This document shows positions 8,721-17,178 of a DNA stretch of 64,000 bases, one piece after another. Made by a program: the position numbers and the translations under genes. This DNA comes from Henriciella sp. (GTDB lineage Bacteria > Pseudomonadota > Alphaproteobacteria > Caulobacterales > Hyphomonadaceae), in assembly GCA_030066975.1 (NCBI GenBank), contig JASJAO010000003.1, positions 152,110 to 216,109 of the forward strand. The letters are read 5' to 3'. The notes below the pieces were generated by a model. The model searched no databases. It was not told where the DNA came from and saw only the letters and a program-made list of their open reading frames with translations. Position 1 is the stretch's first letter. Each line of letters starts with the position of its first letter.

Positions 8721-10016
8721 ATGACCTCCCGGTGGAAGCAGCGAGAATTCAAGCGGCAGTCGACCTGGCGCCAGTCGCTGCTGTTCAACAGTCTGCTGCT
8801 CATCCTGCCCATCATGGCCGCGCGGATCATAATTGGAGCCTACACATCGGACATCGCCACTGACCCGCTCAGTCAGGAAGCGCGGATGGAAACACTTCAG
8901 GAAATTGAAAGCAGTTTTCGCGGCTTGTCCGGTACGGAAACGATCGCCCGCGACGTCTGGGCCAGAAAAATCGAATCAACTTTGGCAGAGCGGGATTTTT
9001 CAGCCGCGCGAGGGTACTTGCTGGCGGCGCCCTACATGTTGAATCGTCAGGACGCCCAGGCCGTCCTCGCAGCAGCCGAAGCCGAGCAGTCGGGCACGCA
9101 GGATCAGCGCCTGACCCGGGCCGCCCTTCTGTTTCTGCCAGACGCGGTTCGCGCCCGCTATGAACGCGCGATTACCCCGCCCCGACTGGCGATGACGGTG
9201 CCGGTGGCAACTGATGAAGCCGAACCTGAAACGGCATCGGAAAATACCGAAGAGGCCGCAGCCGAGACGCCTCCGCAGGCGGAGACGACACCTGAAAATG
9301 CGCAGACCGTTGATCCCTTCAACTCTCGCAAGGCGTTTCGCATGCTTGGCGACCCCAAAGACCTGACCCGGCGCAGCGAACGCTGGCTTGCCGGAGAGAA
9401 TATAGACAGTCTGGAACTGCGCCTCAGCGCGCTCGGCCTGATCAAGCAGGCTGAAGAGCGGGATGAGAGCATTGCCTTTGCCAACGCAGCGTCGGTTTTG
9501 CGAGCCGCACATCGGTCCGGACGGTTGAATGAGCGCTTTTCCGATTATCTCATCTCGCGCATTGAGGCAGCGGTTCCAGAACAGGAGTTGCGAACAAATC
9601 TTGCGGCCGTGTTCGAACCTGTTCTCACGACCCGCGAACGTTCCGATGCATTGCTCACAGCCTATTCTGCCACGATCAATGAGGAAGGCCTGGGTCGATT
9701 GAACCGTGACCTCACAATCGTTGCGCGCCTGGTTGAACTGACCGGAACGTCAGGCGCGCTGACCCTGGTCGAGCAGGCATCGACACCTGAAGACATGCGC
9801 CGGGCCTTGCTGATCACCGAGGCGGGCGGCGAACGATCGGTAGCACTGGCACGCGAATTGGGCCCGAGCGTGCTCGGCCTCGCGCAGATCGGGGCGCAAT
9901 GGACCCGGCTCCTGGTGTTTCAGGTCATGGGATTGATGGGCCTCGGCATGGCGTTGATCTGGACCACGATGTCGGTTTTCACACAGGCTGAAACCGTTCG
10001 TGTGCGGTCACGCTAA
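8721..10016 (+). CDS. conserved hypothetical protein with terminal membrane segments
   Basis: I do not recognise this 431-residue protein. It has a hydrophobic segment near the N terminus (about residues 20-40) and a second one near the C terminus (about residues 400-422). The large region between them is soluble, probably periplasmic, and mostly helical. Around residues 165-200 there is a low-complexity stretch rich in Glu, Ala and Thr, likely a flexible linker. No catalytic motif is evident. It is transcribed away from dksA, and its 3' end overlaps the convergent marC gene by 9 bp. Confidence 0.75.
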   Translation: MTSRWKQREFKRQSTWRQSLLFNSLLLILPIMAARIIIGAYTSDIATDPLSQEARMETLQEIESSFRGLSGTETIARDVWARKIESTLAERDFSAARGYLLAAPYMLNRQDAQAVLAAAEAEQSGTQDQRLTRAALLFLPDAVRARYERAITPPRLAMTVPVATDEAEPETASENTEEAAAETPPQAETTPENAQTVDPFNSRKAFRMLGDPKDLTRRSERWLAGENIDSLELRLSALGLIKQAEERDESIAFANAASVLRAAHRSGRLNERFSDYLISRIEAAVPEQELRTNLAAVFEPVLTTRERSDALLTAYSATINEEGLGRLNRDLTIVARLVELTGTSGALTLVEQASTPEDMRRALLITEAGGERSVALARELGPSVLGLAQIGAQWTRLLVFQVMGLMGLGMALIWTTMSVFTQAETVRVRSR

Positions 10017-10664
10017 GCCGAACGCACCCTTGATGCCGTCGATCAACAGCTGAACGGACAGGGCCGCGAGGATAACCCCGAAGATCCGCGTGATCGCTGC
10101 CGCAATACTCTGCCCCATCGCTTTGACCAGCGGTCCGGCAGCGAGAAAGACCAACAGGCAGATGATCATATTCGCGGCGATGGCTGAAAGAACAGCGCCT
10201 TTGGCAACCCAATCGTCACTTTGCGACATGTAAAGCATAGCCGTCGCGATCGAGCCGGGCCCGGCCAACATCGGAATTCCGAGCGGAAACACCGACACAT
10301 CATCTGGTTCTTCTGCTGGTCCCGCTTCACTGTCGGCCATGACGCTTTCTGCTCGGTTTTCCCGACGCTCTGTGCGGCGTTCAAAAACCATGTCGATGGC
10401 GATGATGAAGAGCAGGATCCCACCGGCAGCCCGGAAGGCATCAATCGTGATGTGCAACTGGTTTAGCAACCAGGATCCAAAGAACGCAAAACCAAAGATG
10501 ATGAGCGTGCCGATGAAAACCGACCGCACCGCCATGGATCGGCGGTAGGATGCGCTGCCCTGTGCCGTCAACGACGCGAACACGGGCGCCACGCCGAGCG
10601 CATCGATCAGCACAAAGAATGTGACAAACGACGCGATGAAAAGAGAGATGAATTCGCCAGACAT
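10008..10664 (-). CDS. MarC family integral membrane protein
   Basis: A 218-residue polytopic membrane protein of the MarC/UPF0056 family. It begins with a hydrophobic helix ending in DALGVAPVFASLT and has the family's FRAAGGILLFIIAIDMVF and PLGIPMLAGPGSIATAML motifs. Six hydrophobic segments can be counted, with a charged cytoplasmic loop (about residues 95-125). The name comes from the E. coli mar locus, but multidrug resistance is not its established function and the substrate is unknown. Confidence 0.9.
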   Translation of the reverse strand: MSGEFISLFIASFVTFFVLIDALGVAPVFASLTAQGSASYRRSMAVRSVFIGTLIIFGFAFFGSWLLNQLHITIDAFRAAGGILLFIIAIDMVFERRTERRENRAESVMADSEAGPAEEPDDVSVFPLGIPMLAGPGSIATAMLYMSQSDDWVAKGAVLSAIAANMIICLLVFLAAGPLVKAMGQSIAAAITRIFGVILAALSVQLLIDGIKGAFGLA

Positions 10665-10682
10665 GCTGGCCCCTTAACTCAG

Positions 10683-10985
10683 CTAGTCGAGAGCGTCGAG
10701 GATGTCTGCCACTTTTGGATCTAAAACAGGTTCGGCGCCGGGATTTGGCCGCGCGCGACAAAGCTCAGGATCGTCCGCTAACGACAGAATTGCCAGATGC
10801 CCCCGAAGCCGTTGCAGGAGTCCCGGCGCTTGCGCCTCGTCAGCGTCTTCAAGCCGGAATTCGCCGTCAATATCGATGCAAGCACCCGTGCACGGATCAC
10901 CGGCCTCGAGCCGCGCAATTGCCGCTTCGATGGAGATCAAGGATTGTGTATCCCGCGCCAGATCGTAGCCAGACCCGTCAGCCAT
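10683..10985 (-). CDS. hypothetical protein downstream of flbT
   Basis: An acidic 100-residue protein that I do not recognise. I chose the ATG at 10985 because it overlaps the flbT stop by 8 bp, indicating translational coupling; an upstream ATG at 11000 is possible. It has a helical N-terminal half (SLISIEAAIARLEAGD) with two cysteines close together (CTGAC) and ends in an acidic VADILDALD. In many alphaproteobacteria flaF neighbours flbT, but this sequence does not resemble FlaF. Confidence 0.65.
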   Translation of the reverse strand: MADGSGYDLARDTQSLISIEAAIARLEAGDPCTGACIDIDGEFRLEDADEAQAPGLLQRLRGHLAILSLADDPELCRARPNPGAEPVLDPKVADILDALD

Positions 10986-11376
10986 GATGCCTGTCCTCAT
11001 CTTGAGCCTGGAGTTTCATAAGCTTTCGGCAGCTTGAGAGAGCCTGATAAATCTCACCTGCAACACAGGCTCTTGAGATCGATATGATGCGTTCGCGCTC
11101 TGACGGTGTCTTGGCCTCGCACATGGCGTCACTCAAGGCCGCGACGGCCTGATCATAGATCGAACCGCTTGCCTTGCCGGTCAGATAGAGCTGCATGATT
11201 GCAAAATAGGCTCGCTGACTGCCAGACTGAACTTGTTCGGGGCGAAGAACGTCCTTCTCGCGCAGCACGCGCGCCTGATTCTCGAGCAGAACAGTGCCCC
11301 GCCGCTCTCCATTGCGCAGCACAGCACCGTTGATGATCACGGCTTCGCCTGGTTTGAGAGACAGTTTCAGCGGCAT
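10978..11376 (-). CDS. flbT: flagellar biosynthesis repressor FlbT
   Basis: FlbT is a post-transcriptional regulator that, in Caulobacter, couples flagellin mRNA stability and translation to flagellar assembly. The 132-residue protein starts MPLKLSLKPGEAVIING, the family's typical N terminus, and continues with the conserved RVLREKDVLRPEQ and AYFAIMQLYL segments. I moved the start from the upstream ATG at 11397 to 11376 to match the family. With fliM at 6944 it shows that the organism is flagellated at some stage, although no flagellin genes are in the window. Confidence 0.9.
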   Translation of the reverse strand: MPLKLSLKPGEAVIINGAVLRNGERRGTVLLENQARVLREKDVLRPEQVQSGSQRAYFAIMQLYLTGKASGSIYDQAVAALSDAMCEAKTPSERERIISISRACVAGEIYQALSSCRKLMKLQAQDEDRHHG

Positions 11377-11606
11377 ACAGCTTCCCCAGCGATTCACCCA
11401 GAAGTAGCTCGAAAATGGTTAACGTGACCTTGCAAATTATTTCCATTGTCGTCTGGCGCTGCTCGGCTCGAACTGAATTCACATGATAAATCTGGTGAAC
11501 TGACGAAAACGATGAGGTGGTGGCAGCGCTTCCCGCAGCGTTAGCGCTTGCCCTTCACGGCGGCCCCCTTATCCTTAGCGTCAACGTCAAGATTTAAGGA
11601 AGACCC

Positions 11607-12473
11607 ATGCGCTTTGAAGGCACAGAGAATTATGTCGCCACCGATGACCTGAGGGTTGCTGTCAACGCTGCGATCGCTCTGGAACGCCCGTTGCTGATCA
11701 AAGGCGAGCCGGGAACCGGTAAAACCGTCTTAGCGATTGAGGTGGCCAAAGCGCTGGGTGTCGAGCTGATCGAATGGCACATCAAGTCAACCACGAAAGC
11801 GGCGCAAGGGCTGTATGAGTATGACGCAGTCTCGCGCCTGCGTGATGGCCAGATGGGCGAAGAACGCGCGAAGGATGTCTCGAACTACATCAAGAAAGGC
11901 AAATTGTGGGAAGCGTTCACCGCCGACGGTCGCCCTATTCTGTTGATTGATGAGATCGACAAGGCCGATATCGAGTTTCCGAACGACCTGCTGCAGGAAC
12001 TCGATCGGATGGAGTTCTACGTCTACGAAACTGATGAAACGATCAAAGCGAAACAACGCCCGATCGTGATCATCACGTCAAACAATGAAAAAGAGCTGCC
12101 GGATGCGTTTCTGCGCCGCTGCTTCTTCCACTTCATCAAGTTCCCGGATGAGCAGACGATGAAAGAAATCGTCGATGTCCACTATCCCGGTATCAAGAAG
12201 AAACTGGTCTCAGACGCACTGACCACGTTCTATTCGATGCGCGAAGTACCGGGTATGAAGAAAAAACCGTCCACCTCGGAGCTGCTGGATTGGTTGAAAC
12301 TGTTGATGAATGAGGATGTCGATCTCGATACGCTGCGCGAGCAGGACCCGGATCGTCTGACGCCGCCGCTGCATGGCGCGCTGCTCAAGAATGAGCAGGA
12401 TGTTGCCCTGTTTGAGCGATTGGCCTTCCTCAATCGTCGACAGGATGGACCAAAGCGCGGACCTGCTGGGTAA
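11607..12473 (+). CDS. MoxR family AAA+ ATPase
   Basis: A 288-residue AAA+ ATPase with Walker A GEPGTGKT (about residues 36-43), Walker B ILLIDEIDKAD (about 111-121), a sensor-1 ITSNNEKELP and an arginine-finger region DAFLRRCFF. It is closest to the MoxR/CoxD chaperone-like subgroup, which loads metals or remodels partner enzymes and usually acts with a von Willebrand factor A-domain protein encoded next door. No such partner is adjacent; the next gene, 14 bp downstream, is an alkyl sulfatase. It is divergent from flbT across 230 bp. Confidence 0.88.
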   Translation: MRFEGTENYVATDDLRVAVNAAIALERPLLIKGEPGTGKTVLAIEVAKALGVELIEWHIKSTTKAAQGLYEYDAVSRLRDGQMGEERAKDVSNYIKKGKLWEAFTADGRPILLIDEIDKADIEFPNDLLQELDRMEFYVYETDETIKAKQRPIVIITSNNEKELPDAFLRRCFFHFIKFPDEQTMKEIVDVHYPGIKKKLVSDALTTFYSMREVPGMKKKPSTSELLDWLKLLMNEDVDLDTLREQDPDRLTPPLHGALLKNEQDVALFERLAFLNRRQDGPKRGPAG

Positions 12474-12487
12474 GGAAGGAATGAGCG

Positions 12488-14467
12488 ATGGCTAGATGTC
12501 TGGTTGCCGGAATTGGTTTTCTTCTGGCAGCCTGCGGCCAGCCCTCCCCGCCGACCACAGAGACAGCGGGCGCGCCCCCTACGCCCGGCACTGTCACACA
12601 AGCGACGCAGGATGCGAATGCTGCAGTCGCCGCGCGACTTGATATCGCGGACCCGTCAGACGCGGAGGACGCGTCCCGAGGCTTGCTGTCCCAGATCGAA
12701 CGCGACGCGATCGTCAATGCTGCCGGCGAAACAGTCTGGTCGATCAAGCAATTTGAGTTTCTGGAAAGCGACGCGCCAACCAGCGTGAACCCCTCGCTTT
12801 GGCGTCAGTCTCAGTTGGCCGCCGCGCATGGTTTGTTTGAAGTCGCAGACGGGCTTTACCAGGTTCGTGGATACGATCTTGCCGTGATGAGCATTATTCG
12901 TGGTGAGACAGGCTGGATCCTGGTGGATCCCCTCACGGCCACAGAGACCGCCGCTGCCGGATTGGCGCTTGTTAACGAAACGCTCGGCGAGCGACCTGTC
13001 ACCGGCGTACTCTACACCCATTCGCATGCCGACCACTTTGGCGGTGCGCGCGGGGTTTTGAGCGAAGACGAAATTCAATCGGGAGCAGTGCCGATATTGG
13101 CGCCGATTGGATTTACTGAAAACGCTGTCGCTGAAAACCTCCTCGCCGGAAACCATATGAGCCGGCGCGCCACCTTGATGTTCGGCAATACGATACCGCG
13201 CAACACGATGGCCCATGTCGGGTCGGGGCTCGGCCCGGGCCTGCCAAACGGTACGATCAGTTTCGTTCCCCCCACTGAGGAGATTTCCGGTCGGGGAACG
13301 ATCAGAGTGATCGACGGCGTGACTTTCGAGTTCATTGATGCAGCCGGAACAGAGGCCCCCGCAGAGTTCATGTTCTACCTGCCGGAGTTTCGCGCGCTTT
13401 GCACCGCCGAAGTCGCCACGGCGACGTTTCACAATGTACTCACGCCACGCGGTGCGAAAGTTCGCGATGCCCTCGAATGGAGCAAAGCCATCGACTATGT
13501 GCTCACGGAATATGGCGCGGAATCAGATATCGTCTTCGCCTCTCACCACTGGCCGACCTGGGGCACTGACAACATCCAGACCTTCCTGACCGGACAACGC
13601 GATATTTATCGCTATGTCCACGATCAGACGCTGCGCAAGGCCAATGCTGGTGCCACCATGGTGGAGGCCGCCGAGGCGCTTGAGGAACCGGGCTTACTGG
13701 GCGATCGCTTCGACACACGCGGCTATTACGGCACGCTGAATCACAACTCAAAGGCCGTCTATCAGCACTATTTCGGCTGGTGGGGCGGTATCCCGGCAGA
13801 GTATAATCGGCTGCCCCATGAGCAGACCGCCGCGCGCTATGTTGAAGCCATGGGCGGTGCCGAAGCCGTTTTGTCTCGCGGACAGGACGCGTTTGAAGCG
13901 GGTGACTTCAGGTGGGCGGCTGAACTGTTCAATCATGTCGTTTTTGCTGATGCCGACAATGAGAAGGCCAAAAACTGGTTGGCTGCGGCTTATGAACAGT
14001 TGGGGTTTCAGGCCGAAAGTGGCGCCTGGCGGAGTTATTACCTCGCTGGCGCAAACGAGCTGCGCAATGGCCTGCCAAATGTCGGCAACCCGGCCTTGGG
14101 GAATGCTGATTTCTTGCGCGCCATTCCGTCGATAGAATTGTTTGATGCGATGGCGGTGCGGTTCAACCCTGAGAAGCTGACGCGAGACCCTTTCAGCCTC
14201 CAGTTCGATTTTATCGATACCGGTGAGACGATCTCGGTTGATGTCGGCACATCCGTTGTTGTCCCCCGAGAGCTCGCAGCTGATAATCCGTCGGCGACTT
14301 TGGCTCTGAAACGGTCTGATTTTGACCGCCTCATTCTTCAGACTGCAAACTTTCGAGACCTGATGACGAGCGGTGAGATCCAGATTGAGGGCGATCCACT
14401 GGCAGCGGGCGCGTTCCTGCTGGCCCTGGATCAACCGCCTTTCTGGTTTGATATTGTCACGCCTTAG
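12488..14467 (+). CDS. alkyl sulfatase, metallo-beta-lactamase fold, lipoprotein (SdsA1/BDS1-like)
   Basis: Hydrolyses alkyl sulfate esters such as detergents to alcohol and sulfate. The 659-residue protein has a lipoprotein signal (LLAAC, lipid-anchored Cys16). The metallo-beta-lactamase zinc motif HSHADH lies at residues 178-183, and the catalytic domain runs to about residue 400. An alkyl-sulfatase dimerisation domain follows (RYVEAMGGAEAVL onward), then a SCP2-like C-terminal domain. All three domains of SdsA-type enzymes are present. The stop overlaps the convergent tlyA stop by 4 bp. The sulfate released could feed the assimilation operon at 208-5451, though the genes are not linked. 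Confidence 0.9.
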   Translation: MARCLVAGIGFLLAACGQPSPPTTETAGAPPTPGTVTQATQDANAAVAARLDIADPSDAEDASRGLLSQIERDAIVNAAGETVWSIKQFEFLESDAPTSVNPSLWRQSQLAAAHGLFEVADGLYQVRGYDLAVMSIIRGETGWILVDPLTATETAAAGLALVNETLGERPVTGVLYTHSHADHFGGARGVLSEDEIQSGAVPILAPIGFTENAVAENLLAGNHMSRRATLMFGNTIPRNTMAHVGSGLGPGLPNGTISFVPPTEEISGRGTIRVIDGVTFEFIDAAGTEAPAEFMFYLPEFRALCTAEVATATFHNVLTPRGAKVRDALEWSKAIDYVLTEYGAESDIVFASHHWPTWGTDNIQTFLTGQRDIYRYVHDQTLRKANAGATMVEAAEALEEPGLLGDRFDTRGYYGTLNHNSKAVYQHYFGWWGGIPAEYNRLPHEQTAARYVEAMGGAEAVLSRGQDAFEAGDFRWAAELFNHVVFADADNEKAKNWLAAAYEQLGFQAESGAWRSYYLAGANELRNGLPNVGNPALGNADFLRAIPSIELFDAMAVRFNPEKLTRDPFSLQFDFIDTGETISVDVGTSVVVPRELAADNPSATLALKRSDFDRLILQTANFRDLMTSGEIQIEGDPLAAGAFLLALDQPPFWFDIVTP

Positions 14468-15279
14468 GCCCGAAGACACTTCGCGAAGATCAACCGCTCA
14501 GCATTTCCATCGCCGCCTTTGATCGGGCTATCGGTGCGCGCTTCAACAGTCCAGCTTTGGTCAGTGAGCCATTTACCAAAGGTCGTTTCGGCCCGCGCTG
14601 TCGCTTCGGTATCGGTGACAATACCGCCCTTGCCGATGTGTTCGCGCCCGACTTCAAACTGCGGTTTGAACAGAGCAATCAGCATCGCGCGCGCAGCGGC
14701 CAGCGACAGCGGGACACCAAGCAGCTTGCTCAGGGAGATAAAGCTGGCATCGCAGACGATGAGCTGCGGCGGTTGCCCGAGATCTTCCGGAGTGAGCGCC
14801 CTTGCATCGGTCGCCTCCCTAGACTTAACGCGTGGATCCGCCGCGATGCGAGGGTGCAACTGGTCTCGACCGACATCGACTGAGACGACGCTGGCCGCGC
14901 CCCGCTCCAGAAGCACCTGCGTAAACCCTCCTGTCGAGGCGCCGACATCCAGACAATGACAACCCGTAGGGTCCACGCCGAACACGTCCAACGCATGCGC
15001 GAGTTTCACGCCCGCGCGCGACACCCAAGGGTGAGGGGGCTCGGCAATGATCCGTGCATTGGGTGCGATCTTCTCCGATGGTTTGGACAGGACCCGGCCT
15101 TCGACCGTTACGGTCCCCGCCGCAATCGCCGCCTGCGCGGCGGATCGACTGTCAAAATGACCAAGTGCCACCAGAACCTTGTCGGCGCGATCGATTTTTT
15201 CCGAAGGATCGACAGGCACGGCTGACAAACCTTTTTTCTGCTCTAAGTTCACACTCACAGCCAATGGAGGTCTTCCCAT
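14464..15279 (-). CDS. tlyA: TlyA family 23S/16S rRNA 2'-O-methyltransferase
   Basis: Has an N-terminal S4 RNA-binding domain (ADKVLVALGHFDSRSAAQAA) and a C-terminal FtsJ-type SAM methyltransferase (CLDVGASTGGFTQVLL). It ends in the family's typical GGDGNAERLIFAKCL segment. TlyA methylates rRNA in several bacteria; older annotations call it hemolysin A. The start is uncertain. The ATG at 15279 shares a CATG palindrome with the divergent sodC start; GTG codons at 15258 and 15252 would remove the overlap and fit the family's shorter N terminus. An upstream ATG at 15381 would overlap sodC by about 100 bp and is unlikely. Confidence 0.88.
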   Translation of the reverse strand: MGRPPLAVSVNLEQKKGLSAVPVDPSEKIDRADKVLVALGHFDSRSAAQAAIAAGTVTVEGRVLSKPSEKIAPNARIIAEPPHPWVSRAGVKLAHALDVFGVDPTGCHCLDVGASTGGFTQVLLERGAASVVSVDVGRDQLHPRIAADPRVKSREATDARALTPEDLGQPPQLIVCDASFISLSKLLGVPLSLAAARAMLIALFKPQFEVGREHIGKGGIVTDTEATARAETTFGKWLTDQSWTVEARTDSPIKGGDGNAERLIFAKCLRA

Positions 15280-15853
15280 GATCCGTAAAGCCCTGCTCGC
15301 CGCCCTGCTCCCGCTCTGCGCCTGTGCCACCGCCCAAACAAGCGACGACGCACCAATACCCGAAGCTGAGCCCATGCCCATGCTGAGCGAGATGTCCGCG
15401 ACTGTTGGCGATGTTCAGATGAGTGGCGAGGTCATTGGGATGGAAGGTGAGATTATCGGCGCGGTCAGCCTGATTCAAGGCCCCCATGGTGTGATCATGG
15501 AAGTGACCATTGAGCCCGGCGGCCTGATCCCGGGCTGGCACGGCCTGCACCTTCACGAAGTCGGTGACTGCAGTGACATCGGCGTGTTCAAACGCTCTGG
15601 CGGGCACATGGGTATGATTGAGGGCGGACACGGTTTGATGAACCCGGTCGGGCCGGAAAGCGGCGATGTGCCGAATATCTGGGCCGCTGCGGACGGATCC
15701 GCCGGGTATGAGACGTTTTCACCTTTGTTTACGTTCGACGATGTGGCGGATGAAGACGGCACGGCGATGGTTATTCACGCCAATCGCGACGATCATATCA
15801 CGCAGCCGATCGGTGGTGCCGGACCACGCGTCGCCTGCGCCGTTATCCAATAG
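15278..15853 (+). CDS. sodC: Cu-Zn superoxide dismutase family lipoprotein
   Basis: Periplasmic copper-zinc superoxide dismutase-like protein, 191 residues, with a lipobox ending LPLCAC. The copper ligands are visible in GLHLHEVGDC (HLH), GGH and VIHANRDDH, and the disulfide cysteines are in GDC and RVACAVI. In the zinc loop the usual GPHAGDLPN is GPESGDVPN, so the third zinc histidine is replaced by glutamate while the zinc aspartate is kept. A Met-rich stretch (EAEPMPMLSEM) precedes the domain. GGAGG lies 8 nt before the ATG at 15278. It may still be active, or may have shifted to copper storage or binding. Confidence 0.88.
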   Translation: MIRKALLAALLPLCACATAQTSDDAPIPEAEPMPMLSEMSATVGDVQMSGEVIGMEGEIIGAVSLIQGPHGVIMEVTIEPGGLIPGWHGLHLHEVGDCSDIGVFKRSGGHMGMIEGGHGLMNPVGPESGDVPNIWAAADGSAGYETFSPLFTFDDVADEDGTAMVIHANRDDHITQPIGGAGPRVACAVIQ

Positions 15854-15909
15854 TCTGTTTAGGGCTCTGTAGGTCCGACAGACAGTGTGAATCGGTATCA
15901 GCACACGTC

Positions 15910-16641
15910 CTACTGTAGGCTCAACCCGCCATCTACAATAACCGTATGTCCCGTGACGTAGGACGCAAGGGGCGAGGCGAGGAATAGCGCCACGCCGGCC
16001 ATGTCTTCGGGCGTTCCAAGGCGGTGTTGTGGGATCGCGCGCAAGCTGCCTGCGAGGCGCTTGTCATTCTTGGTTGTGACATGGGTCAGTTTGGTCTCGA
16101 CCAGCCCGGGGGCCAATCCATTGACGCGGATGCCATCGCGCGCCCAGGCCGCACCGAGCGTCTTGGTCAGCCCCACGGCAGCGTGTTTCGAGGCGGTATA
16201 GGCCGGGTTCCCAATCGACGCGTTGAAGCCAGCGACGGAGCTGACGATGATCAGAGCACCGCTTGCCGCTTTCAGTGCGGGATGAAAACGGCGCGCGGTG
16301 GCCATCACGGAGTTTATGTTCACATCCATAACGGTGTCCCAGCCCGGCTGTTCAAACTCTTCCCGGTTATAGCGAACGGTTCCCTGACAGAGCACGAGAA
16401 CGTCGAGTTTGGGGCCGGGATCGATGACCGACACGGCGGTTTCGTCTGCTACGTTTACGCATCGATACTGCAGACCGGTCAGATCACTGCCCTCGTCTGC
16501 TTGATAGTCACTGGCGGTTGGACGTGTGCCCCAAACTTCAACTTCTGCTCCATGTTCGAGAAAGGCGCGAGCGATACCGTTGCCGATCCCGCTGGATCCG
16601 CCAACGACCAGAACGCGTTGATTTTCAAAACTCAGATCCAC
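15910..16641 (-). CDS. SDR family oxidoreductase
   Basis: Short-chain dehydrogenase of 243 residues. It has the cofactor motif GGSSGIGNGIA near residue 15, the catalytic serine region IIVSSVAG, the YTASK active-site tyrosine/lysine pair and a C-terminal GHTVIVDGG, so the NAD(P)-binding and catalytic parts are complete. The substrate is unknown. I chose the GTG at 16641 because a strong GGGAGG ribosome site lies about 9 nt upstream; the open frame extends back to 16773 but that part has no family similarity. Confidence 0.88.
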   Translation of the reverse strand: MDLSFENQRVLVVGGSSGIGNGIARAFLEHGAEVEVWGTRPTASDYQADEGSDLTGLQYRCVNVADETAVSVIDPGPKLDVLVLCQGTVRYNREEFEQPGWDTVMDVNINSVMATARRFHPALKAASGALIIVSSVAGFNASIGNPAYTASKHAAVGLTKTLGAAWARDGIRVNGLAPGLVETKLTHVTTKNDKRLAGSLRAIPQHRLGTPEDMAGVALFLASPLASYVTGHTVIVDGGLSLQ

Positions 16642-16780
16642 TGTCTCGCACCTCCCGAATATGTATTGGGTGAACATGTCTTTCGCACGCACCTGCGTCC
16701 AGCCGGTTCGTCGCGGCATGGGGTTTGACGAAAGCTGACAGTTCTGAAACGAGAACAGATCAACAAAGGACATGCACGCG

Positions 16781-17176
16781 ATGACCCGTCTGACAACGCA
16801 TCAAGGCTCTTGTCACTGCAAAGCCGTTCGCTTTGAGGTCGATCTGCCTGATCATTTTGAAGTTGAAGATTGCAACTGTTCAATCTGCGCCATGAGCGGG
16901 AATATTCATGTCATCGTGCCAGCTAATCGGTTTCGGCTACTGGCCGGAGAGGACAATCTGGCGACCTACACTTTCAACACCGGCGGTGCGAAGCACAAGT
17001 TCTGCAAGACGTGCGGCATCAAATCCTTTTATGTACCGCGCTCTAATCCGGATGGATTCGCGGTCACCTATCGCTGCCTGGAGAATTGGATGGACCTCAA
17101 CGTGACGATCAATCCTTTCGATGGTCAGAACTGGGAGGCCAATGCCGGAGCCTTGGCCCACAAGTCAAAGGAGTAA
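16781..17176 (+). CDS. GFA family protein (Mss4-like zinc fold)
   Basis: A 131-residue protein with the cysteine pattern of the glutathione-dependent formaldehyde-activating (GFA) fold: CHC near residue 10, CNCSIC near 34 and CKTCG near 84, each ligating structural zinc. Most family members are not shown to act on formaldehyde, so the function is open. The ATG at 16781 is preferred to 16772 because AAAGGA lies about 10 nt upstream of it. Confidence 0.87.
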   Translation: MTRLTTHQGSCHCKAVRFEVDLPDHFEVEDCNCSICAMSGNIHVIVPANRFRLLAGEDNLATYTFNTGGAKHKFCKTCGIKSFYVPRSNPDGFAVTYRCLENWMDLNVTINPFDGQNWEANAGALAHKSKE

Positions 17177-17178
17177 GC

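Noticed and set aside
12656..13432. 258-codon antisense open frame inside the alkyl sulfatase gene
   Set aside because: It lies fully within a well-supported gene, has no recognisable domain and reflects GC-rich codon bias.
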